Origin: CAYTYZ01 sp964448465
GTDB lineage: Bacteria; Patescibacteriota; Microgenomatia; UBA12405
Length of the DNA stretch: 12,565 nt
Direction of reading: 5' to 3'
Assembly: GCA_964448465.1 (NCBI GenBank)
Contig: CAYUVY010000022.1
Span: 1-12,565, forward strand
The notes under the pieces were generated by a model. It ran no database searches. It was not told the DNA's origin and saw nothing but the letters and a program-made list of their open reading frames with translations. Positions 5,975-11,222 of this stretch are shown in pieces. A program made the position numbers and the translations under genes. Each line of letters starts with the position of its first letter. The stretch's first letter is position 1.

Positions 5975-6040
5975 ACGTCATGCTGAACTAGTTTCAGCAT
6001 CAATGTTTAGCTCAGATTCTGACCTGCGTCAGAATGACGT
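5975..6040. repeat. 66-bp composite palindromic element between rplJ and rplL
   Basis: Two hairpins side by side: ATGCTGAA/TTCAGCAT (5980-5987/5993-6000, 5-nt loop) and ATTCTGAC/GTCAGAAT (6016-6023/6028-6035, 4-nt loop). They are enclosed by complementary ends ACGTCAT (5975-5981) and ATGACGT (6034-6040), a three-way or cruciform fold. The design is that of REP/MITE-like dispersed palindromes. It lies inside the stalk operon and could affect the relative amounts of L10 and L7/L12 transcript. Confidence 0.75.
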
Positions 6041-6061
6041 TTTTGAACTAAATTGTAAAAA

Positions 6062-6580
6062 TTAAGCGGTGGCTTTTTTATCAGCCAAGGCTTTGAGGGT
6101 GAGAGCTAGGCGGGTTTGTTGGTACTTACCAGCATAGACTAAGCGAGCAAGAGGGTTAGTAATTGCTCCTAAAAGTTGGGCGAACAGAGCAGATTTGCTG
6201 GGAAGACTGAGAACAGTTTTTAGATCAGCCACAGAGAGGGCTTTACCTTCAAACAGACCCATTTTAAAGACGATTTGTTCCTTGGTTTTAGCCAATTCGG
6301 AAACAACCTTAAGAGGGGCAACCTCGTCTTCTTGGGCAAAAGCGATGGCGGTAGGACCGGTAAGATCGGAGTCCATTTTGATACCAATCTTTTCCAGGGC
6401 TCGTTGGATTAAGCTGTTTTTAGCAACTTCCATGATGCCACCTTGGTCTTTGATGTCGCTTCGCAGTTTGCTAATATCACCAGCATTCAACCCTTGATAT
6501 TGAAGCAGAGCAGCGGATTTAGCCGATTTTAGTTTGTCGGCAAGTAGATCCACAGTCTGTAGATTTTTTTGACTAGGCAT
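6062..6580 (-). CDS. rplJ: Ribosomal protein L10
   Basis: Binds 23S rRNA at the base of the stalk and carries L7/L12 dimers on its C-terminal helix; it also represses its own operon by binding the mRNA leader. The 172-aa length is normal. Recognisable parts are the N-terminal RNA-binding domain with a YQGL segment (28-31) and AKNSLIQRAL (53-62), then GPTAIAFAQEDEVAPLK, the GLFEGKALS strand (113-121) and LPSKSALFAQLLGAITNPL. A C-terminal helix (RLALTLKALADKK) should bind L7/L12. The upstream 220 nt contain an L10 leader and attenuator, and the neighbour downstream is rplL. No Shine-Dalgarno is seen before the ATG. L1, usually just upstream, is about 5.8 kb away on the same strand. Confidence 0.96.
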   Translation of the reverse strand: MPSQKNLQTVDLLADKLKSAKSAALLQYQGLNAGDISKLRSDIKDQGGIMEVAKNSLIQRALEKIGIKMDSDLTGPTAIAFAQEDEVAPLKVVSELAKTKEQIVFKMGLFEGKALSVADLKTVLSLPSKSALFAQLLGAITNPLARLVYAGKYQQTRLALTLKALADKKATA

Positions 6581-6650
6581 AAGGGGAGTGTGAATGATTA
6601 ATGGTTTGAATATGTTAAAGAACTACACCAAAGGTGATGGGTATCCTCCA

Positions 6651-6698
6651 GAGGCGGATTTCGCTAAAGCGAAAAAAAACCCGCCAAAAACGCGGGTT
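6651..6698 (-). terminator. Attenuator hairpin in the rplJ leader, with a competing downstream fold
   Basis: On the minus strand, AACCCGC (6698-6692) pairs with GCGGGTT (6684-6678) over a 7-nt loop, followed by six more T (6677-6672): an intrinsic terminator about 90 nt before rplJ. The same GGCGG (6685-6681) can instead pair with CCGCC (6655-6651) around an inner TCGC-TTTA-GCGA hairpin, so two folds are mutually exclusive. Its place after an L10 leader fits attenuation controlled by free L10. Confidence 0.75.
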
Positions 6699-6803
6699 GG
6701 AAACTTGTGTTCTTCCGATGGGAATCGGAATCTACACTTCGTTTCGACCTAGGTAGGATTTTTACATCCGACTTACGTCGTGATCCCTACTGTCTTTGGT
6801 AGT
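6699..6803 (-). ncRNA. L10 leader (autoregulatory ribosomal protein leader of rplJ)
   Basis: The 5' untranslated region contains the hallmark of bacterial L10 leaders: a CCAAAGACAGUAGG strand (about 6798-6785) paired with CCUACCUAGGU (about 6757-6747), bracketing internal hairpins such as GAC-GUAA-GUC. A second perfect hairpin, TTCCGAT/ATCGGAA, follows (about 6711-6728), enclosed by GTGT/ACAC. In the known family (Rfam L10_leader) this RNA mimics the 23S binding site, so L10 binding shuts down its own operon. Recognition is from remembered consensus, not a covariance-model search. The intrinsic terminator that follows at 6678-6698 supports transcriptional attenuation. Confidence 0.8.
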
Positions 6804-6809
6804 GGAGGT

Positions 6810-6818
6810 AGTATAGCA
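6810..6818 (-). promoter_or_regulatory. Extended -10 promoter of rplJ-rplL
   Basis: TGCTATACT (TG-n-TATACT) on the minus strand; a start near 6803 would give a leader of about 220 nt carrying the L10 leader. No good -35 is seen, as is common with extended -10 promoters. It lies 6 bp past the stop of the upstream nucleotidase gene. Confidence 0.6.
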
Positions 6819-6823
6819 CAAGT

Positions 6824-7363
6824 TTATATAAATGGTGCGAGGACGGTGGGCCAGTCCACCCAGTGACGAAGACGGGGGATTTTGGGATCAACAGAGCGAT
6901 TGTACGGTTGGTCAAATATAATTTGTTGCCATTTTGGTGTTCGTGAGCCGGTAATTTTGGGCTTGTCGTCGATTAAGATATCTCCGGGGACAATGGTTTT
7001 GTCGGGACCAATTCTGACCTCAAGATTACCAAAATGTTCTTTAATCCAAGCAAGCGTTTCTTCTTCCCAGTAAGGATTTCCCAAAAGGGGACTGGTGCAA
7101 ACCATAACCTCGTGTCCTCGGAATTGCATTTCTCTAACAGCCAGGATGGCTCCTGGTACAGGAGGCACGCTGCGAATAAAGCCTTTTCGGTTGTAAACTT
7201 CAGCTATAATTGCCCCAAATTCGGGAGGATAATTTGGTGAAAAATATTGATGCCGATGATTTTCTAAATCGATTATTAGGCCTGGTATTCCAACCAATTG
7301 ATTAGCTATATGTCGATTTATGTCAGAGATGGTGGCTTCTTTGTCTATTAATACTGTGCTCAT
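6824..7363 (-). CDS. 5'(3')-deoxyribonucleotidase-like HAD hydrolase (NT5C type)
   Basis: HAD-superfamily phosphatase of the NT5C family, which dephosphorylates (deoxy)nucleoside monophosphates. The 179-aa product matches the family along its length: a PPVPGAILAVREM helix (PIPGALDAV-REM in mammalian enzymes), motif II CTSPLL (about 97-102), then DKTIVPGDILIDDKP (about 125-139) with the motif III Lys and motif IV DD pair, and a C-terminal RxLRHWVDW-like end. Motif I is altered: VLIDKEATISD has the nucleophile Asp7, but Glu9 where the general acid Asp of DxD is expected, and no Gly after it. Catalysis may be changed. The ATG (7361-7363) overlaps the TGA of the upstream gene in an ATGA, and the scaffold gap nearby does not affect this gene. 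Neighbours suggest deoxynucleotide salvage. Confidence 0.85.
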   Translation of the reverse strand: MSTVLIDKEATISDINRHIANQLVGIPGLIIDLENHRHQYFSPNYPPEFGAIIAEVYNRKGFIRSVPPVPGAILAVREMQFRGHEVMVCTSPLLGNPYWEEETLAWIKEHFGNLEVRIGPDKTIVPGDILIDDKPKITGSRTPKWQQIIFDQPYNRSVDPKIPRLRHWVDWPTVLAPFI

Positions 7364-7862
7364 TTGGTGGTTGGGCGAAGGAATCTTTGCATAGCGGCAT
7401 CTGCAACAGATTGAGCAAGANNNNNNNNNNNNNNNNNNNNNNNNNNNNNNNNNNNNNNNNNNNNNNNNNNNNNNNNNNNNNNNNNNNNNNNNNNNNNNNN
7501 NNNNNNNNNNNNNNNNNNNNGGTGGTTGGGCGAAGGAATCTTTGCATAGCGGCATCTGCAACAGATTGAGCAAGAACAAGGTTTTCATACAGAGCATGAT
7601 TGACCAAAAGGTCAGTTCGGCGACATAGTTCTACTAGTCCTGCAGTAGAGATGTCGACGATTCTCGGGGGTTGGGAGTCAAGCATTAGTCTGTGTAGGTG
7701 TGGGCCTATTTCAACAATTGTATATACAAGCAAGGCTTCTGCTGGTTCTTGGGGTCGGCGTAGGACTAGTTTTTGATTGGCCTCTAGTTGGTCTGGTTTT
7801 AGGACAGGACACTTGTCTCGAAGTATTAGGTCAACAGGGTAGGAAACTATGAATTCTGGCAT
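7360..7862 (-). CDS. Hypothetical protein (115 aa once the false scaffold gap is collapsed)
   Basis: I do not recognise this protein. As deposited, the frame runs into 100 N. Removing the Ns plus one of the two identical 55-bp flanks gives a clean 348-bp gene of 115 aa, starting MPEFIVSYPV and ending FLRPTTK, with its TGA (7360-7362) overlapping the nucleotidase ATG by 4 nt. The exact whole-codon length and the ATGA junction are strong evidence for the join. The sequence is soluble-looking: a beta-rich N-terminal half with a YTIVEIGPHLHRL segment, then a helical C-terminal half with many Leu, Ala and Arg and no evident signal peptide. Coupling to the nucleotidase implies a shared pathway or a partner role, but no function can be assigned. 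Confidence 0.72.
7366..7420. repeat. Left copy of a 55-bp direct repeat flanking the scaffold gap
   Basis: Identical over 55 bp to 7521-7575. Because it directly abuts the N run, it is best read as the same genomic sequence at two contig ends, not a biological duplication. Confidence 0.93.
7421..7520. other. Assembly gap of exactly 100 N, probably spurious
   Basis: A round 100-N run is the usual placeholder for an unknown gap. The flanking contig ends overlap by 55 identical bases, and merging them restores two intact genes, so the true gap length is probably negative (about -55). Confidence 0.93.
7521..7575. repeat. Right copy of the 55-bp direct repeat flanking the scaffold gap
   Basis: Second copy of 7366-7420. 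It encodes the last complete part of the 115-aa protein (LAQSVADAAMQRFLRPTT). Confidence 0.93.
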
Positions 7863-7877
7863 ATTTTGCTTTGAGAT

Positions 7878-7886
7878 ATCTTAGCA
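7878..7886 (-). promoter_or_regulatory. Extended -10 promoter of the 115-aa gene and nucleotidase
   Basis: TGCTAAGAT (TG-n-TAAGAT) on the minus strand, 15 nt before the ATG at 7862, predicting a 5' leader of under 10 nt. It has the same form as the TGCTATAAT and TGCTATACT boxes at 11113 and 6810. Confidence 0.55.
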
Positions 7887-7926
7887 CAAAAAGTAAAAAT
7901 AGTTGTAAATGTGTGCAATTAGTGGG

Positions 7927-7932
7927 TATAAT
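7927..7932 (+). promoter_or_regulatory. -10 box of the kinase-like gene
   Basis: Consensus TATAAT inside TGGGTATAAT, 5 nt before the GTG at 7938. Transcription would begin at the start codon, giving a leaderless message. The gene at 7862 is divergent, 75 bp away. Confidence 0.6.
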
Positions 7933-7937
7933 AGCGG

Positions 7938-8474
7938 GTGAAAATATATATTGTGGGGCCTTGTGTGACCGGAAAAACAACCTTGGCTAACTATCTTGCC
8001 AATCAGCTGAAGATTGCCAAATGTAGCTTGGATGATATCTTTATAGATTTTAAGAAAACTGGTAATGGGAAAGTAGTCTATTTTAATGACAAAATTTGCC
8101 AAGGTAGGTTGAAAAAAGTAATTGAGAAAAATTCATGGATTGTAGAAGGAGAATTTCACTTAGAGAAATTGGCCAAGATGGCTGATTTTGTGGTGTATGT
8201 GAACAAGGGAGTCTGGCAAAGGCTATATTATGCAGTCAGAAGATATATTATGGTTGCGGAAGTGAGGAATAAGTTTGGGTTTGGAAGCACATTGGTATTC
8301 TTAAAATTTATCCTAAGACAGGCATTTTCTAGACAAAATACAACTGTTTATTTTGGGAAAGAATTTTTGTCCGTAAGGGGTTTTAAAAAGTTTATTGAAA
8401 AGATGCCTAAACATAAAGTTTTGAAGTTGCAGGGGTTTGAATACGGGCAGCTACTGACGATTATGTTAAAATAA
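7938..8474 (+). CDS. P-loop kinase-like NTPase (adenylate kinase/FlaR-type topology)
   Basis: Small cytoplasmic P-loop protein of 178 aa. Walker A is GPCVTGKTT (7-15); LDDIF (31-35) sits where the acceptor-binding Asp occurs, WIVEGEF (67-73) corresponds to the WIIDGNY-like strand of the adenylate kinase-like/topology-modulation group, ADFVVYVN (82-89) is the next strand, and an Arg pair (101-102) lies in the probable lid helix. The start is GTG, chosen because it immediately precedes the KIYIVGP strand and a TATAAT sits 5 nt upstream. It is followed after 5 bp by the deoxyribosyltransferase-like gene and faces the nucleotidase pair, so a (deoxy)nucleotide substrate is plausible; this is inferred from context. 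The family is loosely characterised and substrate cannot be read from sequence. Confidence 0.78.
   Translation: MKIYIVGPCVTGKTTLANYLANQLKIAKCSLDDIFIDFKKTGNGKVVYFNDKICQGRLKKVIEKNSWIVEGEFHLEKLAKMADFVVYVNKGVWQRLYYAVRRYIMVAEVRNKFGFGSTLVFLKFILRQAFSRQNTTVYFGKEFLSVRGFKKFIEKMPKHKVLKLQGFEYGQLLTIMLK
8464..8472 (+). promoter_or_regulatory. Extended -10 element overlapping the end of the kinase-like gene
   Basis: TGTTAAAAT (TG-n-TAAAAT) spans the last codons and ends 7 nt before the ATG at 8480. It could drive a leaderless message for the deoxyribosyltransferase-like gene in addition to read-through. Confidence 0.4.
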
Positions 8475-8479
8475 TCCTT

Positions 8480-9055
8480 ATGAAAGTTTATTTTTCTGGC
8501 TCAAGATTGTTTTTTGAGGAGTTTAAAGATATCTATCATAAAATTGGGACTGCCTTGGATACAGAAGGCTTGAATGTGGTGGACATGACCAAATTTAGAA
8601 TGGATATTGGTGGAAAAGCTACGGAAAAAGAGAAACTCGAGTCTTATGCCTTTTTTCTAAAATCTTTAAATAGTGCAGATATTTGTGTATTTGAAGCATC
8701 TTATCCTTCGACAATTCACTTGGGTCATGAAATAACTCTGGCAATTCAAAAAGGAAGACCGGTAATTATTTTGTATAAAGATGACCCCAAACACGAACCC
8801 TTGGTGTTAAGAGGAATAGACTCAGATAAAGTTTTATGGGTAGCTTACACGACAGAAAATTTGAAGAAAAAGTTGTCGGAGGCCATTGAACAAGCCAAGA
8901 AAATGCAAGATGTAAGGTTTAATTTTTTTGTTTCACCCAAAATTTTGGAGTATTTGGATTGGGTGGCCAAGAAGAGAATGATACCCAGGGCAGTATTTTT
9001 GCGAGAACTGATTGAGAAAGAGATGAAGAAAGACAAGACCTTTGGGCAGGAATAA
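8480..9055 (+). CDS. Nucleoside 2-deoxyribosyltransferase-like protein with possible ribbon-helix-helix C-terminus
   Basis: N-terminal domain of the nucleoside 2-deoxyribosyltransferase/DNPH1 (Rcl) fold, whose members transfer or hydrolyse the N-glycosidic bond of deoxynucleosides or deoxynucleotides. Evidence: KVYFSGSR start (2-9, first strand and phosphate/sugar loop), SADICVFEASYPST (65-78) matching the ADIVVAExxxPS signature, and GHE (82-84) at the position of the family's GYE, giving candidate catalytic E84. Then comes GRPVIILY (92-99). The last segment (about 145-182) reads like a ribbon-helix-helix: RFNFFVSPKILEYLDWVAKK, a short turn, then RAVFLRELIEKEM. This may bind DNA or dimerise. 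It begins 5 bp after the kinase-like gene, and its TAA directly abuts the stop codon of the convergent murF-like gene. The tail assignment is less certain than the first domain. Confidence 0.8.
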   Translation: MKVYFSGSRLFFEEFKDIYHKIGTALDTEGLNVVDMTKFRMDIGGKATEKEKLESYAFFLKSLNSADICVFEASYPSTIHLGHEITLAIQKGRPVIILYKDDPKHEPLVLRGIDSDKVLWVAYTTENLKKKLSEAIEQAKKMQDVRFNFFVSPKILEYLDWVAKKRMIPRAVFLRELIEKEMKKDKTFGQE

Positions 9056-10363
9056 CTAGAGGTGGGATTGACGGAAGGCGGATTTGATTTTCAGCCAAGC
9101 TGGGGTTTGGCGGCAGATAAACTGGACATCTTGGGGGTTGGCCAGTAGGGCTTTGACTATTTCTTCAAGAAAAATGGTGTTTTGGGAGCCTTTGACGAGA
9201 ATAGTGGATCCCTCGACTAGCTCGGGATGACGATTTAGGTGGTCAAGTGCCTCCCACCAGTACAAGAATTTGTGGATTTTGGGATTATCGGGGAAGTATT
9301 TTTGCATTTGGGGACCGACGGTGAGGACTATATCGGCTGATTTTAGGGCATAAGGGGCTAGATTTTGGTGCTCTAAGGCAGTTTGCAGGCCCATTTCGCG
9401 CATATCCCCCAAGATAGCTATGGTTTGCGAACCTTCTGTCTTTTGGCCTTTGAGTAAGTCTAGAAATTCGTACATAGGACCTGGAGAAGCGTTGTAGCTG
9501 CTGTCAATTAGATGACTGCCATTTTTACCAAGAAGATAACCAGAACGAGAAGTGGCGAGAGAAAAGTTGGCTTGGATATTTTGAATAGCAACCGACTCAG
9601 GAACGCCCAAATGCTTGGCTAGGGTAATGGCGGTGCCAAAAGTGATGTCATAGATTTTTGGGAAAAGATAATTTTGCTGTTGGAATTTTAAACTTTTGGT
9701 GGAAAATTTAGTAATTGGTATTATTTTGGCTTGGATGTCGTTTTTGGTAGATGCTACCCATGGGTCATCTAAATTAAGAATGGCCACTTGATGGGGAAGG
9801 AGGCTGTGGGTTAAAACAGCTTGTTCTTGGGTCATTAATTTTAGAACTGTTTTTTGGCGAGTAACTGGGTCCAGATCAGGATGAGTAAGCGAGTCAAAAT
9901 TTTGGGTGTGAACCGTGCTGACATTAAGGTGAATAGCCAAGTCTGGTTGGACTATTTTTAGCAAATAAGTGATATTTTCTGGCTCATGGGGGCTGTCGAC
10001 ATCCATTTCGATTAAAAAAACTTCTGGTGGGGACCAGGTGGAGAGTAATTTTAGTGGCATAAGCAAAGCAACTTTTGCCCAAGATAGGGAAGAATAGGAA
10101 TCTAGGTGTAGATCTAGAATACTCGCTGGTAGGCCATATTGACTGTTGTAATTATGATTCGTTTTGACCACAAAACGACCAGTTAACGCTGCTTGGCAGG
10201 CTTGCACGGTACTGGTTTTACCGGCGGAACCGGTAATACCAACAATTAGTAACTGTTGTTTTTTTAGTTTGGCAATTAGCCTGTATTTGGCAACTTGAAG
10301 ATGGGCAAAAAAACGAAGATAAAAGAGAAAAAGAGGAGTAATTAGCTTTAAGATATTTGCCAT
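9056..10363 (-). CDS. murF: MurF-like Mur ligase (UDP-MurNAc-tripeptide--D-Ala-D-Ala ligase type) with membrane-like N-terminus
   Basis: ATP-dependent Mur ligase; MurF adds D-Ala-D-Ala to the UDP-MurNAc peptide. Motifs: P-loop GITGSAGKTST (42-52, K49), NHNYNSQYGLP (69-79), IEMDVD (118-123) for the EMG strand, NLDDP (197-201), SRSG (272-275), DSSYNASPGPM (287-297, like DxYNANPxSM), ILGDMREMG (317-325), H332, and ILVKGSQ (388-394). The usual MurF N-terminal substrate domain is missing; instead residues 1-30 form a hydrophobic and basic segment (LITPLFLFYLRFFAHL) that could attach it to the membrane. Residues 377-386 (NRHPELVEGS) are encoded by an inserted palindromic element. The ATG lies inside the end of the TrmB-like gene (16-bp overlap), implying coupled translation. 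ddl, which makes D-Ala-D-Ala, is two genes away. A related but distinct Mur-type substrate is possible. Confidence 0.87.
   Translation of the reverse strand: MANILKLITPLFLFYLRFFAHLQVAKYRLIAKLKKQQLLIVGITGSAGKTSTVQACQAALTGRFVVKTNHNYNSQYGLPASILDLHLDSYSSLSWAKVALLMPLKLLSTWSPPEVFLIEMDVDSPHEPENITYLLKIVQPDLAIHLNVSTVHTQNFDSLTHPDLDPVTRQKTVLKLMTQEQAVLTHSLLPHQVAILNLDDPWVASTKNDIQAKIIPITKFSTKSLKFQQQNYLFPKIYDITFGTAITLAKHLGVPESVAIQNIQANFSLATSRSGYLLGKNGSHLIDSSYNASPGPMYEFLDLLKGQKTEGSQTIAILGDMREMGLQTALEHQNLAPYALKSADIVLTVGPQMQKYFPDNPKIHKFLYWWEALDHLNRHPELVEGSTILVKGSQNTIFLEEIVKALLANPQDVQFICRQTPAWLKIKSAFRQSHL
9207..9233 (-). repeat. Palindromic repeat element in frame inside the murF-like gene
   Basis: On the minus strand the element reads CGTCATCCCGAGCTAG then TCGAGGGATC: an imperfect hairpin (ATCCC/GGGAT with a bulged GA/TC extension). 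It translates as RHPELVEGS, a peptide I recall from dispersed palindromic repeats caught in reading frames in many bacteria. It lies in a loop just before the conserved LVKGS motif. Confidence 0.75.
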
Positions 10364-11097
10364 AAGGAGTGAAAAATAGACTGATAAGTTTTGACTATGG
10401 TTGGTGATTGGATGATGATACCTATTATATCCTGATCGCAGTCAAGAATGGCAATTTTGTCGTTATAAATGTAAGTTTCGGCAGTAAAGTTGTCGGAGTT
10501 AAATAGTTTGGTTTGGCGATAAAAGATTGGGTCGCCCGCTTTTAGCCTTTCGCCTTCTGGGTTTTGGAGAGCCAAAACCTTAGCAAAGATTTTGTGACTA
10601 ATTCGGTCTTCGATAAAATTGTCGTGTTGACGTCGGGTAAAGACTTTTTGCTCGGCCTGTTGGTTGGTAATAATCAGGGTTTCTTTTTTGGCAGTAAGAA
10701 TATCTTGCCAAACGGTGCGCAGACCACTTTCGCCTTGGTAGACTCGAATTTTGGGTTTAAATTTATAGGTTGAATAGATGCTTTCTAAGTTCGGTAGAGC
10801 CTTGGCCAAAGACAAATATGTTTGTTTAAATTTTGTTCGCTGGTGTTTAATCTTGGATAAAATATGGTCTGGTGAGACGGGGAGAAGTAGGTGTTTATAG
10901 CTGGTCGTTTCTTTGGTTAGGAGTTTTTTATTAAGGAGAGTATCAACAAGAAGATAGGCTGTGGAACGTTTGGTATTAGATAGGCGAGCCAATTGGTTGG
11001 CTGTTTGTGGTCCCCGCTCTAAGAGTAGCTCGTAGAATTGGGATTCTTTGGGGGAGAGTCCTAGTAATTGGAGAGCTTTTTGTAGACTCTTGTTCAT
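10348..11097 (-). CDS. TrmB-family transcriptional regulator
   Basis: DNA-binding regulator with an N-terminal winged helix (about 8-72): LLGLSPKESQFYELLLERGP, then TANQLARLSNTKRSTAYLLVDTL as the recognition part and a basic wing. Next comes a helical linker (about 77-108) and a C-terminal domain opening with PKIRVYQGESGLRTVWQDIL and continuing with ETLIITN and AETYIYNDKIAILD, the usual TrmB-like effector/phospholipase-D-like fold. Such proteins in archaea bind sugars; the ligand here is unknown. It is 249 aa. The gene overlaps murF by 16 bp and is divergent from ddl across a 125-bp region, so control of itself and both cell-wall genes from that region is plausible but inferred. A good extended -10 (11113-11121) precedes the ATG; there is no Shine-Dalgarno. 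Confidence 0.87.
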   Translation of the reverse strand: MNKSLQKALQLLGLSPKESQFYELLLERGPQTANQLARLSNTKRSTAYLLVDTLLNKKLLTKETTSYKHLLLPVSPDHILSKIKHQRTKFKQTYLSLAKALPNLESIYSTYKFKPKIRVYQGESGLRTVWQDILTAKKETLIITNQQAEQKVFTRRQHDNFIEDRISHKIFAKVLALQNPEGERLKAGDPIFYRQTKLFNSDNFTAETYIYNDKIAILDCDQDIIGIIIQSPTIVKTYQSIFHSLWQIS

Positions 11098-11112
11098 GTT
11101 GTTTGTACTAGT

Positions 11113-11121
11113 ATTATAGCA
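11113..11121 (-). promoter_or_regulatory. Extended -10 promoter of the TrmB-like/murF operon
   Basis: TGCTATAAT (TG-n-TATAAT, perfect) on the minus strand, 15 nt before the ATG at 11097. The 125-bp divergent region also holds TAAGAT (11209-11214), 8 nt before the ddl ATG on the plus strand. I see no clear inverted repeat that would mark the regulator's operator. Confidence 0.65.
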
Positions 11122-11222
11122 AAATTGTGCTTGTTTATAGTTTTGAGGAGATGTTGTTTAAAAATAATGGACATTTAAGTTAAATAATAAACTAGACTAA
11201 GTGTTGGATAAGATTGTTTACT

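Noticed and set aside
5910..6040. CRISPR array or tRNA between rplJ and rplL
   Set aside because: Repeats are 8 bp, degenerate and without spacers, and the hairpins lack cloverleaf features such as the T-loop sequence and an acceptor stem.
7387..7569. Plus-strand frame spanning the N gap
   Set aside because: Consists mainly of N-derived residues plus antisense of the 55-bp repeat; it disappears when the gap is collapsed.
7366..7575. Direct repeats as a mobile-element target-site duplication or attachment sites
   Set aside because: The repeats touch exactly 100 N and the merge restores two genes perfectly. A contig-end overlap explains everything; a 55-bp target duplication would be exceptional.
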